A stretch of DNA of 64,000 nucleotides from Neurospora intermedia (GCA_037102815.1 BTPP01000009.1:1116001-1180000); one strand, 5' to 3'; numbered from the stretch's first letter, positions 35,386-47,384 are shown. The notes: generated by a model not told the origin, from the letters alone. Program-made: numbers and translations.

Positions 35386-36039
35386 TTACGAGTCTTTATA
35401 ACCCCCCCCCCTAGTTTTCTTAGTTTTAGAACTAAAAGGCCTACTCCTTTTCTTAGGAAGAATGGAAGGATGGGAAGAAGAAGGAAGGTTAATCGAAAGA
35501 GGATCTGGAGAAGGTAAACGAGGAGGGGTAAAATATTCAGTAGAAGAAGAAGGAGAAGGAGAAGGAGAAGGAGAAGGATTTTTCTTTGAAGAAGAAGCCT
35601 AAAAAAGAATTAGTATAATAGATAGAAAAATAAATAAATAAATAATAACTAACCTTAGAAGGAAGAATAGAAATAAAACTATTTCCGGTTACTGTAATAC
35701 TATAACCGGGAATTTCTAGTACTATAGTTGGTTGATTTGGTTGGGAAGTTCCGGAAGGTTGAATAGCTATTGAAGACTAAGAAAATAAAAAAAAATTAGT
35801 AAATTATTTAAAAAGAATTTTAAAAAGAAAGAAAAAAGGGAAGAAAATACCGGTTCAATAGCTTGGTTATTAGAAGAACTAATAGGTTGAGAAGGTTCGA
35901 GAATAGCTTCGAAGGTAGGAAGAGGCTAAAAAATAATTAGTAAAAAAATAGGAAAAAAAAAATTAAAAAAAAAATAACGTACTTCGAAGGTAGATTGGAA
36001 ATCGAAGAAATTCGGATCCGGTTGTTCGAAATCTTCCAT
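35386..36039 (-). CDS. hAT accessory gene 2: low-complexity protein with basic tail
   Basis: On the minus strand, exons 36039-35983, 35925-35851, 35776-35654 and 35598-35386 are each a multiple of three (phase-0 introns with TTTAG or CTTAG acceptors) and give about 155 residues. It starts MEDFEQPDPNFFDFQ, has a Pro/Ser-rich middle with the more ordered stretch TIVLEIPGYSITVTG, then a PSPSPSPS run and a basic end (LPKKRSRPFSSKTKKTR). The final residues depend on the length of a 10-nt homopolymer, so the true stop is uncertain. An upstream ATG exon at 36618 is possible. No family is recognised; the basic tail suggests nuclear or DNA association. Confidence 0.45.
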
Positions 36040-36170
36040 TGTAGGAAGAGAAAGGAGGGCGTCATTCTAAATAAAAATTAATAAAAAGAATAAAGAAAAA
36101 AGAAGAAAATAAAATAAAAAGAATAAAAAGAAGAAGTAAAAAAAGAAATAAAAAGAATAGGAAAAAGAAT

Positions 36171-36172
<2 letters not shown>

Positions 36173-36201
<29 letters not shown>
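36173..36201 (+). repeat. 29-nt guanine homopolymer
   Basis: An uninterrupted run of 29 G follows GAATGA and precedes AAAGAGAG in an otherwise AT-rich element. It can form intramolecular G-quadruplexes. Its length could be inexact because of sequencing slippage. Confidence 0.7.
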
Positions 36202-36234
36202 AAAGAGAGAAAAGAAGAAAAAGAAAGAAAGAAA

Positions 36235-36525
36235 ATGAAAGAAAAATAATAAAAGGAAAAAAATAAAAGAAAAAGAATGGAAGAAAAAGAATGGAAGAAA
36301 AAGAATAAAAGAAAAAGAATGGAAGAAAAAGAATGGAAGAAAAAGAATAAAAGAAAAAGAATGGAAGAAAAAGAATGGAAGAAAAAGAATGGAAGAAAAA
36401 GAATGGAAGAAAAAGAATAGATGGAAAAGAATAGAAGAAAAAGAATAGAAGAAAAAGAATAGAAGAAAAAGAATAGAAGAAAAAGAATAGAAGAAAAAAA
36501 ATAAAAGAAAAAGAATAAAAGAAAA
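36235..36525. repeat. Purine tandem repeats (GAAGAAAAAGAATG units)
   Basis: About twenty 14-15 bp units of AGAAGAAAAAGAATGG and AGAAGAAAAAGAATAA type occur in tandem. They produce long Phe/Ser-rich open frames on the minus strand that are artefacts of the repeat. Confidence 0.75.
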
Positions 36526-37182
36526 GAAGGGTAGGAAAAAAGGAAGTAAACGAACCGAAAGAAAGGAATTGGAAGAAGGTTGGTTACCTTCCTGAAGGAA
36601 GGTTTCCAAAAAATCCATTGTAGAAGGTTGAGAAGAAGAGTGAAATTGAGGAATAGAGTAGTAGAAGGTAGGGTAGTGGAAAAGGTTGTAGGTAATTTGG
36701 AGAAAAAAAGAATCAGAATTTCAAAGGGAAGGAAGCTGTATATATAGATTAGATTTTTCATTATAAGAATATCTTATTATATTAATATTTGAATGAATTA
36801 ACCGTTATTTTTATTAAAAGTATTATATTTAATTAGAAGATATGAAAATCTTAGTTAAAATAGGAAAGTAGGATTTAAAGAATGGAGGGTAGGTACGGTT
36901 ACATTATATGGTCAACTGACAACCAAGGATTTGTAATAACGTACGATTCTAATCTCGTATTGAAAAAAGGACCGAAAAGAATTTAGGGGGGGTGAAATAG
37001 TAGATTTGGACTTTTAGAAACGTAGAGGCTCAAAGGGTATTAGTTATTAGGGGGAGTTAAAAAGAATAAGGTTATTATATTACTATTAGCCTTACTATTA
37101 TAGTTACTACTACTATTACTATTACTACTACTACTACTATTACTACTATTACTACTACTACTATTACTACTACTACTATTAC

Positions 37183-37303
<121 letters not shown>

Positions 37304-37499
37304 TACCTTCTTCGTTTTATAATATTTAGAAGTATTTAAACTATAGTGTAATTTTCGTTTATTATTCAACTTATATATATATTATAATTAATTCAAAATA
37401 GTAATACTATATAAAGCTTTATTAAATATTAATATAATTTACAAATTTACTTTAGTCTTTTTATTACTATTATAGTTTATTTTAAAGGAAGTTTATACT

Positions 37500-38092
37500 T
37501 ATACTACTAAAAATACTAATTAGTACTACTAAAAATACTAATTAGTACTACTAAAATACTAATTAGTATTACTAAAATACTAATTAGTACTACTAAAATA
37601 CTAATTAGTATTACTCTAGTACTACTCTAGTACTACTCTAGTACTACTCTAGTAGTCTTAATACTAGAGTAGTACTAATTAGTATTTTAGTATTCTTGAA
37701 AGTAGGATATTTTATTTATATTCTAAATATAGTAAATAATAATAAAAATAGTAAATATTAAATATTGAATTGAAATATGGAATATATTTTTCCTAATTTA
37801 ATTACCCTACTTTTATATTAAGTCTACCTAAAAAAATTATTATTTAAATAAAGAAAAATCCCTACTAAGTAGTTATACCGTATTTTTACTTATTTACTTT
37901 TCTATAATTTAAACACAGCGTTCAATATTATAAAATATCAATTTTCAAAAATTAGTATTTTTAGTATACTAGAGTCTAGTACTAGTCTAGTACTAGTACT
38001 AGTCTAGTCTAGTACTAAGGCAGTACTAGTACTAGTACTAAAGTCTAGTACTCTAGTACTACTAATTAGTACTGTACTAATTCCCAACTCTG
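37500..38092. repeat. Right subterminal repeats and terminal inverted repeat of the hAT
   Basis: TACTAATTAGTACT and CTAGTACTACT units mirror the left end. The element ends TTCCCAACTCTG at 38092, followed by the CTTGCATA duplication at 38093-38100. Confidence 0.8.
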
Positions 38093-39371
38093 CTTGCATA
38101 CATGCAACAAGCGCCGGCGATGCCTGCTTTGAGGTGGTTTGAGAAGGTACCGCCGTACACATCATGTGCTAAAATGCGAGCTCGCAAGCTGCGTGTTCGA
38201 GCACTGCAGCCTAGAGGTAATCAACCGCACGGTCACCTGCCATCGCGGCCCTGTTGCTCTTGCCAGAAAACAAGAAACAACCCAATACTCCTCTCCAAGC
38301 CCGTAACGCTGATGCCAATCTCTCCCGTCCTTGAAGTCACCCATCATGCATTGTACGATTGACTGTCCTTCTTTTTGTTTCTTGCCGGTTCCCAGCGCCT
38401 ACTTACTACCTAAGCTGGCAACAGCGCCCCGGATGATGTTGGAGGCAGTCCGCCGTTGTCTACACCGATACAATTCCCAAGAATTCACAAGGTCCCGTCC
38501 TCGGACTTTGTTCGTTCCTTGCAGCTGAGTCCCTACCATTCATTCCATTTTAGTTGTAAGCTAGTGATTTCACGACAATTGCCGACCGAACTCCGCCTAG
38601 GTGAACTTGTTGCTGGGGCGTTGAGATCCAAAACTCCGCGAAATGTGAAAGTCACTGAAATCAATGACGACTAAGTCGGCGAGTCTTCTCAATTCTGAAG
38701 TAAAAATGGCAGTTAAGTAAAACTCTGTTCGATTGTCTTCCCTGTGTATTGCTCCTTTGGCAGGCAAACTTTGGGCATATAGCACACTCGCAACATTTCC
38801 TTCTCCTTTGGTTTGTTCCCCTTTTGCTTTGACGTCGCGTGCTACTACCAATTTCTCTGCTGGAAACATATGCTGTTGTCACTGAGAGATGTATTCAATG
38901 GCCCATGTGTACCCAAGTGATTACGGATAAGCTTGATTGTCATGTCTTGCGGCTTGTGGATGCTGCCGTAAATCGGATGCTTTGTTCAATTTTCCACAGT
39001 CCCCGCTTACCGTCTCGATTCGTCGCTGTGTTAAGAGCTCTATGTCTAATTTGCTTCCGCTTTTTGTCAAGCTGAATGGGCTTGCTTGGGAGACAAGTGT
39101 CTGCACGAAACAGCCTGAAAGGTTTGGTGTACGAATAAACACGCTCAGGTGAACAAGTCTTGTGCTTCACGATCTCATGATTCTGAGAGTGACGAGATTC
39201 CCAATTTAAAGAGATGCCTGTGGCGGCAGAATGAGTCTGAGGACCGATCTACCCATCTACCATGAGCTTGTGACATAATCCAAAATCACCTCTTTAACCT
39301 AGTATCGGCAAAATTAGTCTAGGTCTCTTAAGATTATCTGATTCTGCTTCCTTCCTGCTGTACCACGGAAA
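38093..39371. other. Intergenic right of the hAT element
   Basis: Base composition returns abruptly to that of the host. Several 60-80 codon frames exist on both strands, but none has splice logic, a recognisable motif or a good start. No gene is supported. Confidence 0.4.
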
Positions 39372-40082
39372 ATGGAGAGGTCAAAGACCAACAGCGAGAT
39401 AAAGAGTGTTCACTTTGAGGATCGTCAACCGGCTGCCTCAGATCAAAGTTTTGGTAAGTGTGTTCATCGTGAAGCTTCTGCTTATCTGTATACTATTCAG
39501 CTTGATTCTTCCAGCTCTTGAAGTTCTAATACTGCTTTAGCTCCAATCACCACCGAACACCGGCGCCCTCCTTCTGACTTGGAAGTGGCAACCAAATTCA
39601 TTAACATCGAGAAGATCGGTAAGTGTACATCTACCCAGATTCCTCTCTTCTCAAGCTTCAAAAATATCCGTGCAGCCCCTTCGCCGAACTTTCAGCCGTA
39701 ATCACTCCTAGGCTGCTAATACTGACAGCCCCGAAAGCTCTCGAGTTAACGTCAAACTTTACCACTACTCCCACCGACGACCAAATAATGTACAAAGCAC
39801 GCGTCACCGTCGATCGAGCTCTGACACTCCATCCAACCCGCCAAGATGGAAGTGAGATCATGAAGGCCATCAAATCACTTCATGGTCACTTTTATTCCAT
39901 GTGGAATGTTGGCGAGAGGGAAGATGTAAAGCTGCTGTTGAGGGTGAAGCTGCTTGCTTGTATGATGGCAGTCATGCGTGGTGAGTTCATGTCAGAGATC
40001 AATTCTGAAATATTGCTGACTGATACCCATCATAACATACACAGAGGACTATCTTGAGGATGGACTGCCTTCTTTGTGTTGA
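39372..40082 (+). CDS. Subfamily-2 array gene, complete (copy L)
   Basis: Exons 39372-39453, 39541-39618, 39696-39980 and 40045-40082 encode about 160 residues, with all introns in phase 1. Exon 1 is short and polar (MERSKTNSEIKSVHFED). Exon 2 (78 nt) contains HRRPPSDLEVATKF and ends INIEKI, matching the IPI-x-DI motif of copy G. The core contains PTDDQIMYKARVTVDRAL, EIMKAIKSLHGHFYSM and LLLRVKLLACMMAVM. The tail is EDYLEDGLPSLC. It is most similar to copy M downstream. It is separated from the rest of the array only by the hAT insertion and about 2.5 kb of unique DNA. Confidence 0.72.
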
Positions 40083-40682
40083 GGTAGACCTTCTCTTTTC
40101 TCGCTTTGTGGGTTTAGCATATCAACCCCGAGGTACGTTCATTCCCATTTTCTTCTTTGCCTGTTTTTCCCCTTGCTTCTCTTTTGCAAGACCTCCAGTC
40201 TACACAACCCCTTCTTTCATTCCCCAAGCCTGGTCTGAAGGATCTCTGGAAATTCGCGTACGAAGTCAAATGTTTGCGGGTAGGGATTTTAAGATTCGAA
40301 TTCCGGGTTTTGGTTGCTAAGGTAGTCAAAATTCCGGCCGCATAGGTTTCTTGGATTTATTGATAAATACGGCGGTGCCGAGTCCTTCAGCGCGACAACG
40401 ACGTGCACGGTACACTTCTAGATTGAACGGAGTGTTGCTTCACCCTTACAGGATGCCGAGGAGTCACATTTGAGTGCATTTCAACGGACGTGCATGGACT
40501 CTGACCAAGATTTCCAGTCACTCCGCAAGTTTCCACCAACAGCAACTCTCAACAGCTACATACCTAAAGGGCACCTCCTGATCACAGCATTCCATGATTC
40601 CCTTCCTTTTATAGCATTTTGGACCTTGACTCACAGTCAGATAACCTAGTCCCGCACAATCTCTGCTTACGATCTTCTCGAC

Positions 40683-41344
40683 ATGCCCAGATTACTTACA
40701 TCCAAACCAGATGAGGTGTCTTACCCTCGCAAGGCATCCGGCCGCGGGATTTCTCGCTCCACCATGCCCGCCTCAGCCAGCAACACCAGGGGGAGTGAGC
40801 TTTCTTCAGCTCCCAGTGTGCTAAAGCGCATCAAGTAATGAGCGGTCGCTGAGCTCTCTCCACTACTCATAGGAGTTGTTTCCGCGCCCCGCCATACCCT
40901 ACTTCCGATGGCATTCAGGATCATTCCGATCAACCGGATCAGTATGTCACATTCAACCATGTCTCCCACCTGACACTACCTGCAACTCGCACTGATTTCT
41001 AGGTACACACTTACCGTTTGGTAGCCCGCGAAATGACCCAAAGCAGCACTGTCATCCCCACCCGTCCCAAGATCGCACTCAGGGCTCGCCAGGTTATCCA
41101 GAAAGCTTTGTTGAATGGAACTCAGGATGAGACAATCGAGATGGCTCTCACCAAGCTGCTTTCAAACTTCAATTACCTCTGGAGTTGGGGTGGCTACAAG
41201 GATAAGACGGTGGGGGTCACTGTTGGGTTACTTAATGAGATGCTGGCTGTCTTGAAGGGTATGCGACTTCCTTGGCCCCTGCTGCTCGCTCGTGTTGATT
41301 GTACGTACTTTTAAGCTGACGTATCTGGTGTAGAAGCTCGGTAG
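40683..41344 (+). CDS. Subfamily-2 array gene, complete (copy M)
   Basis: Exons 40683-40794, 40873-40941, 41025-41258 and 41334-41344 encode about 141 residues, with all introns in phase 1. Exon 1 is basic and Ser-rich (MPRLLTSKPDEVSYPRK). Exon 2 is 69 nt and ends FRIIPINRI. The core contains RPKIALRARQVIQKALLN, IEMALTKLLSNFNYLW and VGLLNEMLAVLK, which parallels copy L. The tail is only EAR. The acceptor of the core exon at 41024 was chosen because it alone keeps phase 1; the nearby AG at 41001-41002 does not. It is the smallest member, and its function is unknown. Confidence 0.65.
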
Positions 41345-43442
41345 AAGTGTGGTGGCTCGAACATTTCAGCTGTAGCGTATAGGTAGTATTTATTAGGTGA
41401 ATTCAGCTTTCTTGTGCCAGTTCCGATCCTTGACTCTTTGCATTTAGTCCAAATCCCTTTGTTAATCGTCTCTGTTCTCTGCGGCGTCTATCGGACTTAC
41501 TGGAACAAGCGTTCTGAATCCAGATGTTTTTTTGTCTTCCGTCTTCGAAATGCATGCACTGCCGATGGGTTACAGGGGGCCATGCGCTGTATGTTATAGC
41601 GTATACCCTTGGGTTTCCGGATGTCGGGTTCCCCGTTGGTCGCATACTCCACTTGCACTTTCCGGCTACCGGCTTTGGGTTACATTATATGTACAGCGCT
41701 TTTGTCTGGTATGCCCCAGAGCTTACAGCGCTCAGCATACAGGGGAGCCCTCTATTAGGTTCTAGGTAGGGCATGCACGACAAAGGGGCCAAGTCAACAG
41801 ACCAAAAACATGTGTGAAGAAACGAAGGGATCTCGAGATGGTGAACCACGACAAATTTGTTCGCCTTCCGTCAACTCGATCGAGGATCACGAGGAGACTC
41901 TTCAACTTTTTGAGAAGCAGACAGATCTCAAGAGAGGATGGTAGTGCATATCTCTGGGTACCTTTCCCTTGCGCTATGAGCACCCCCGCCGGCTGTTATA
42001 TTTGGACATACTTTGTGCGAAAATTCAGGTTACGTTCTTACCCAAACCTTGACCTCTCAGGTGTGAGAAAGGGGGCAAACTGACCCCCTAATCTGTTTGA
42101 GCGCTGTCCGTTGAGAAAGAGTCTACCGGGCCTAGATGCTCCGAGCGTGGCAGATAACAGAAGCTGCGGAAGCTTGCCAGATCGGTGACTTAATCACAGT
42201 AATTGACACCAAAGTCTGGTCTCAAATGACAGGAAGCCATACCACAGTCCACATGAAGTAGACGGAGAGACAACATGCGCCAAAGCGTGGGTAACGCTTA
42301 GTCTATTAAGCTCGCTGCAGTTACTTCATGGCCAAGGCCTGCCTGAGTTTACATGTACTGGAAGGTGAGCGATCGCGGTCTCCCAACCTTGCTTGAAGAA
42401 GTCCGAACTTATGATATAGTAATGGGTTGGTAATATTGTGCAAAGCAGGTTGGAGGATTGACTCTCGAACGAGGAGTGTCACCGAACGGATGTTGCATCG
42501 GTTAAATTAGAGGTGAGTGCTCGCAGTCGCAGTGAGCGAGGGGTGTTTCTTACAAAGACAAGTCCAAATTCCGAATCGACAAGGTCTATGGGTTTTGCAA
42601 CAGAATGACAAATACATCTTTCAGACTTCCAATCCTTCATTGGGGACGAAGTAAGCTCTCGAAGGATGGACTCGAAGACCTCTGATTGGCCTGTGCGTGA
42701 GTGAAACATGAATCAAAAGTCCACACACGGCCCGCTCATTTTACTCTTGTTTCTTCCATTGTTTCTTCCATTGTCCCACTCTCACCATTGTTATACCCAT
42801 GCTGAACCAAATCACGCCCATTGTCTGCCCACCCTCAAACCGTCATCGAATTCTCCGTCAATGCGAACGCTACCTCGAGTCGAGTCCTCGGCAAATCTTC
42901 CATCCAGAAAACCATGTCCCAGTCGCTTCGGTAAAGCGGCTAAATGATGGTCCCTGAACTCCCCGGCCCCCTGCCGAACTAAAACACCGACAATTCGCAT
43001 CCCGGTTATATTGGTAGCGCACCCCTCCAAAATGCAACGGGAATCCGGGGTGAGCCCTTGTCGATGCCTTGATGTTACCCTCCGGGCTTCCCCTTGGGGC
43101 TCGTGTATCTGATATTGGCTCGTGGCAACCATGCATCAAAATATCTTGGCTTGTTTTCGATGGCCCCAGTTCATCCAGGATTGGTGTTTCGGAGGATTAT
43201 ACTTTGGAAGGCGCTAAGATCTCAGGAACCGGTTCAAAGCAGTACGTATCGGGACTTGATTGTAGACTTCGGAGGCTCAGGGGCCGGTTAAACACCAGAC
43301 CAGACTCGGAAATGTCGATCCTGAATTCTTCAATCGAGTACAAGAACGTCATCTCGTCCCTGCTTTGATGTGTTTCTCTTTCTCTCCATCTTCTGCTTCC
43401 TCTCTCCCCCATCCAGCACGGACCAAACCACCAGCCATCAAG
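41345..43442. other. Long gap before the deacetylase gene
   Basis: No gene is supported in 2.1 kb. A 79-codon frame at 42708-42947 has a hydrophobic start (LILLLFLPLFLPL) that could mimic a signal peptide, but nothing after it looks like a mature protein. The CT-rich stretch from about 43365 is the leader of the next gene. Confidence 0.4.
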
Positions 43443-44440
43443 ATGCTTGTCGAGACTTTCATTACCGCGGCCCTCTTCGCCACTTCGGCGCTCGCCGCCC
43501 CGGCTCCCGACCCCGTTCAGCTGATGAGCCGCGCCCCCCAACCGGGTGTCGTTCTCAGGCAGTGCGCCCAGCCTGGCATGCTCGCACTCGCCTACGATGA
43601 CGGCCCGGGCCAATACACCTCGAGGCTCGTCGACATCCTTAACGCCGGCGGTGCCAAGGCCACCTTCTTCATGACCGGCACTTTGTACGGGTGCATCTAC
43701 AACCAGGCTGCGGCCATCAAGAAGGCCTATGCTAGCGGTCATCAGTTGGCTTCGCATACATGGTAAGTTTCTTATTTTTGATGCCGTTGTTTTGGTCAAT
43801 GTTGTTCTGTTTACCTCGTACCTGCCCAGCCCCTGACCCCTGCATGCATGGACATGGATCTGTGACACGACCTCTACCCTGCTCAAGCCTTCAAAACACT
43901 CCAGTCCCTCATTCGCAAAGATCAAGTCGTGCAGCCATAACAAAATATGATACATAGACTAGACTAGAGGTAACTAACAACCAAACCCACCACAGGTCCC
44001 ACGGCCACATGAACGGCTTCTCCGCCGCCCAAGTCGCCTCCGAGATGACCAAGGTCGAAACCGCCTTCGCCAACATCATCGGCAAGAAGCCGCGCTACAT
44101 GCGCCCTCCCTTTCTCGAGACCGGCAACCAGGTCCTGCCCGTCCTCAAGTCCATGGGCTACAAGGTGATCACGGACGACGTCGACACGGGCGACTGGAAC
44201 AGGCAGACGCCGGCGCAGTCGGAAGCCAAGTTCTACCAGGCGGGTGCGCGCGGCAATGGCCACATCCCCCTCATGCACGAGGTGTACCAGTCGACGGTCG
44301 AGCAGCTGACGCCGTGGTTGATTAACTGGGCCAAGCAGAACAACTTGAGATTGGTTACCGTGGCGGAGTGCATGGGAGATAAGAATGGAATGTACCAGCC
44401 GCAGAGTTTCCCGGTGCATCAGGGACAGCTTTCGTGCTAG
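43443..44440 (+). CDS. Secreted polysaccharide (chitin) deacetylase, CE4
   Basis: Exons 43443-43762 and 43996-44440 (phase-2 intron splitting the Trp of SHTW) encode about 254 residues. A signal peptide (FITAALFATSALAAP) is followed by a short pro-like segment and a NodB domain from about residue 45. Catalytic signatures are DDGPG (52-56, general base and metal Asp), SHTWSH (104-109, the two metal His at 105 and 109), RPPF (143-146), DDVDTGDW (about 167-174) and a late LMHE (catalytic His). The length fits single-domain fungal CE4 enzymes, with no chitin-binding module. It should remove N-acetyl groups from chitin or related polymers outside the cell, in wall remodelling or masking. The intron (233 nt) is long for this locus. 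Confidence 0.88.
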
Positions 44441-45030
44441 GTATCTACCTAGGTACCTACAGGAGGTTAGAGTTGATACCTAGGTTGAGGGGCAGGAGGA
44501 ACAAAGGGTATAGAGGGTTGGGATAGAATTGGGTGGTATTTGTGTTTTTATCTTCACTACTACATATATGTTGGCAGACTAACGTACATAAGATTTGACT
44601 CGAAGCTGGAGCTGAAGTTTGCAGTGTGACTCCCAGTGGCCATTCTCCGTGGTGCCTTCCTACAGGCAAAGTCAGAGGTGTGATTTGGTAGCCCCACTGC
44701 TGCCGTTCAGTGATTGTGCATGTTTCACGATTTCAGCTCATATCTGTGGCGTACAAAACATATCCAACTGTCATCGTTACTTCTCAGCTCCAGTCCCGGT
44801 CTTCATCATCACCGGGCCAAACCAACCCAATATGTCTTGCAGTCAGCAACCGCCTTCAACCTCACCAGCGCAGGCAGTCGAATAACCCACGTCCACCAAA
44901 CCGCCTCCCTCCCTCAACAACACGCTCTTCACTACCTACCCTCTACCCCGTCTTTTGAACTAGGTGGTCTTTGCCAACGTTCCCGCCGGCGACTCCCCTC
45001 TTTCCAGGGTCCTGTCCCAACTCGCCCACC

Positions 45031-45740
45031 ATGATACCTTCTCCCCTCACCCTCGTCCCTGCCCGCTGGATACATGAGTCTTTGCCTCTCCACCTCCGGC
45101 GGGAACGCATCTTCGACTTAGGCAATGACACCCGCCGCCTTGTTTGCTCCTCCCTCGCTGACGCAGGCCATTTAGTTCTGTGGACTGAACTCTATCCTGC
45201 CGTAATCGACTTCGCAAAGGAGAATCTCGCTTCGGTGTATTCCAATGGGAGGGCGAAGTTTGTGAACGAGGATGTTAGGAAGTTCGAGCCATGAAGGGAT
45301 GATCGCTACTTTCAAGGCACAAGAATGGGCCGTGAGGGTCGGAAGTAAATCTGCGAGGAGGAAGGTCTAGAAGGGTCTCTTGCCGAACCGTGGATTTATC
45401 TTTGCTGCTTGAATTTGAGACGCTGGAGAATAGAGAGGTGATTGAGAAGATCGTTGCTGGTTAAGAGAAAGGCGAACTGCTTTCATTGGGTACCTATGGT
45501 CCCGATGGCAGTCGAGGGAGAGCTGATTGAGTGGCTGGGAAGGTTGGCTATGGTATCGAGTTGAAGTCGAAGCCAGGTGTTGGAGGCGGTTCGGCAGGTC
45601 GGGTTTCAGCTCTAGTGGGAGACGACGAGGAAGTTTGCGTCGAAAGCGGTGGAGGTGGGGATCTTGAGGCCGAAGTAGGCGCATTTGCTTGTTTATGCGG
45701 TTCGGACGTAGTATCCGTAGGTAGGAGTAGGCGGAGGTGG
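45031..45740 (+). pseudogene. Probable decayed gene of unknown identity
   Basis: A frame at 45031-45294 (MIPSPLTLVPARWIHESL, FDLGNDTRRLVCSSLADAGH, WTELYPAVIDFAKENL) looks like real protein. Further plausible stretches in different frames follow up to about 45740 (LEFETLENREVIEKIV, GELIEWLGRL, QVLEAVRQVGFQL, WETTRKFASKAVEVGILRP), separated by stops. The pattern suggests a broken host gene. A methyltransferase-like origin is possible but not demonstrable by eye. Confidence 0.35.
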
Positions 45741-45869
45741 TCAAACGCTTGGTCAAGTCGGTTCGCGATCTGAGGTATCGGCTGGGTAGCACGGGGCACA
45801 TGTCGTTGTACTTTTCTTTGTACGAGTTTTCGGTTGTTGTGTAGGACTTTTACATCGTGAGGGGTGGTC

Positions 45870-47384
45870 TCAGTTGCCATCCTCCATCTCCTCATCCTCC
45901 TCTTCGTCTCTCACCTCCTCCTGCGCTGCCGCCTTAAGCGCCATGATTTCTTCCTCGGAATACTCGAATGCTTTCAGCACGTTGACGAAAACCATCTCAT
46001 ATCCATCCCTGTAACGTTGCACCAAGTCCTGTCGTTCGGTTTCCGGCTCCCACTCCTCCCCTCCGTTCGGCCTGCCATAACAGAACTCGACAAAGTCCCT
46101 CTCAATCTTCTGCGCCAATGTAGCCTTTAGCATGTCCACCAACGGGTCCAGCTCCTCCCCAAGAGAACCATCGCCGAGGCTTTGATTTGGCAATTTCTTA
46201 AACAACTCCAACTGCTTCGGGGAAGCCATCATCGACACCATATCGTTGATAAGCCTGCCGTCCCAGTGGCTGAAATGCGGCTGGTAATGAAGCGCGTTGG
46301 GCACAAAATCAGATCCCATGCGATTCCGACAAGAATAACCCTCCCAGAAGTCCTCGCGACAGATTAAGAAGTCCTGCGGCTCACCGCCCTTGCCCTGCGT
46401 ATCGCCCGGATGTTGTCTCTTTCGCACATGGATATAATCGTTGTGCGGCCTCCATGTCTCTTGGTTCTTGACACCAGCAGAGAGGTCCTTGGGGTTAATG
46501 ATAAAGCCATAGCCTAGCAACAACTCGCTGTTCGTCTTGAACCCGTAATTGTTGAAAACCTGCTGACCGGGGCCATAGCTATCGTTGCAGATCAGTTCGC
46601 ACGCGCTCGGCTCCGAAGTGAGGTTCCACGTATACGAGGCATCCCAGGAGTGATTGCCAATGTCATACAGGGGCTGCAATATGGAGAAGTCGTCAATCTT
46701 TGCGCTCTCCGGCAGCAGCCGCTCGACGTACTCCCTCGCCGACTCCGACAGGACCAACGAGGGCCTGAAGCTGCGGCTGGTAAACATGCAGTACGCCCAG
46801 TTGTAGAGCACCTGAGTATATTCGTGGTAGTCGGGGAAGCCTTCCTTTTTGAGGATCTTACGCGCCTGTTTGTACTCGGACTTGACGTTGTTTTGGATCT
46901 CCTGGATGGCGATATAAGCGTTGGTGCCCTGGAGCAGCTCGATGTCGTCCTCGGCCCAGAAGGGAGGCAGTGCCCACTTGTCAAGCTGGCTGGGGTTGGC
47001 CAGGGTGGAAATGTAGGGCGCCCAGAAGGAGGACTTTCCCTTGAGGTATTGCTGAATCAGGTAGAAGCGGCCGATGACGTGCGGCGGGAGGGAGTTCATG
47101 AAACGCTCCGGAAATGCAGCATTTTCAGTGTTGGGAACCGGCGTCGTTAGAGACGGTGTGATGGGCCCGTCAGTGAGAGCGTTGAGGTAAGAGAGCGTGA
47201 TGGAGGTCGGGCAGGAGACGGCCTTGAAGCCACTTTGTAGCGGTTCAGTGGCCGATGGCTTGACGCGTAGCGAAAACCCTGTGACCTCGTCCTCGTACAC
47301 CTCAAGCAAAGGGTGCAGATTTGCGCCGTGATTATGAGCCCAGTCCAAGAGCGCCTCAAAGCGTTCCTTGTGTGGCGACTCCAT
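45870..47384 (-). CDS. SET-domain protein lysine methyltransferase (SETD6/RKM/LSMT-like class)
   Basis: An uninterrupted frame of 504 residues was started at MESPHKERFEALL; an upstream in-frame ATG at 47543 gives 53 residues of less typical sequence. The N-terminus has the LDWAHNHGA pattern seen before split SET domains. SET signatures are YNWAYCMFTSRSF (194-206), DIGNHS (241-246, the NH motif) and SYGPGQQVFNNYGF followed by NSELLLGYGF (269-294, cofactor and substrate site). A C-terminal helical region resembles the Rubisco-LSMT substrate-binding domain, and the end is very acidic (EEEDEEMEDGN). Proteins of this class methylate lysines of ribosomal or other non-histone proteins using S-adenosylmethionine. 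Intronless. Confidence 0.87.
   Translation of the reverse strand: MESPHKERFEALLDWAHNHGANLHPLLEVYEDEVTGFSLRVKPSATEPLQSGFKAVSCPTSITLSYLNALTDGPITPSLTTPVPNTENAAFPERFMNSLPPHVIGRFYLIQQYLKGKSSFWAPYISTLANPSQLDKWALPPFWAEDDIELLQGTNAYIAIQEIQNNVKSEYKQARKILKKEGFPDYHEYTQVLYNWAYCMFTSRSFRPSLVLSESAREYVERLLPESAKIDDFSILQPLYDIGNHSWDASYTWNLTSEPSACELICNDSYGPGQQVFNNYGFKTNSELLLGYGFIINPKDLSAGVKNQETWRPHNDYIHVRKRQHPGDTQGKGGEPQDFLICREDFWEGYSCRNRMGSDFVPNALHYQPHFSHWDGRLINDMVSMMASPKQLELFKKLPNQSLGDGSLGEELDPLVDMLKATLAQKIERDFVEFCYGRPNGGEEWEPETERQDLVQRYRDGYEMVFVNVLKAFEYSEEEIMALKAAAQEEVRDEEEDEEMEDGN

Noticed and set aside
36067-36761. Long Phe/Ser-rich minus-strand frames resembling membrane proteins
   Set aside because: Products of purine tandem repeats and the G run in two overlapping frames.
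42708-42947. Small secreted protein
   Set aside because: Only the leader-like hydrophobic start is suggestive; the rest is low-quality sequence and no cysteine pattern is present.
43197-43955. 252-codon minus-strand frame over the deacetylase start
   Set aside because: It overlaps the promoter, signal peptide exon and intron of a clear CE4 gene and shows no domain.
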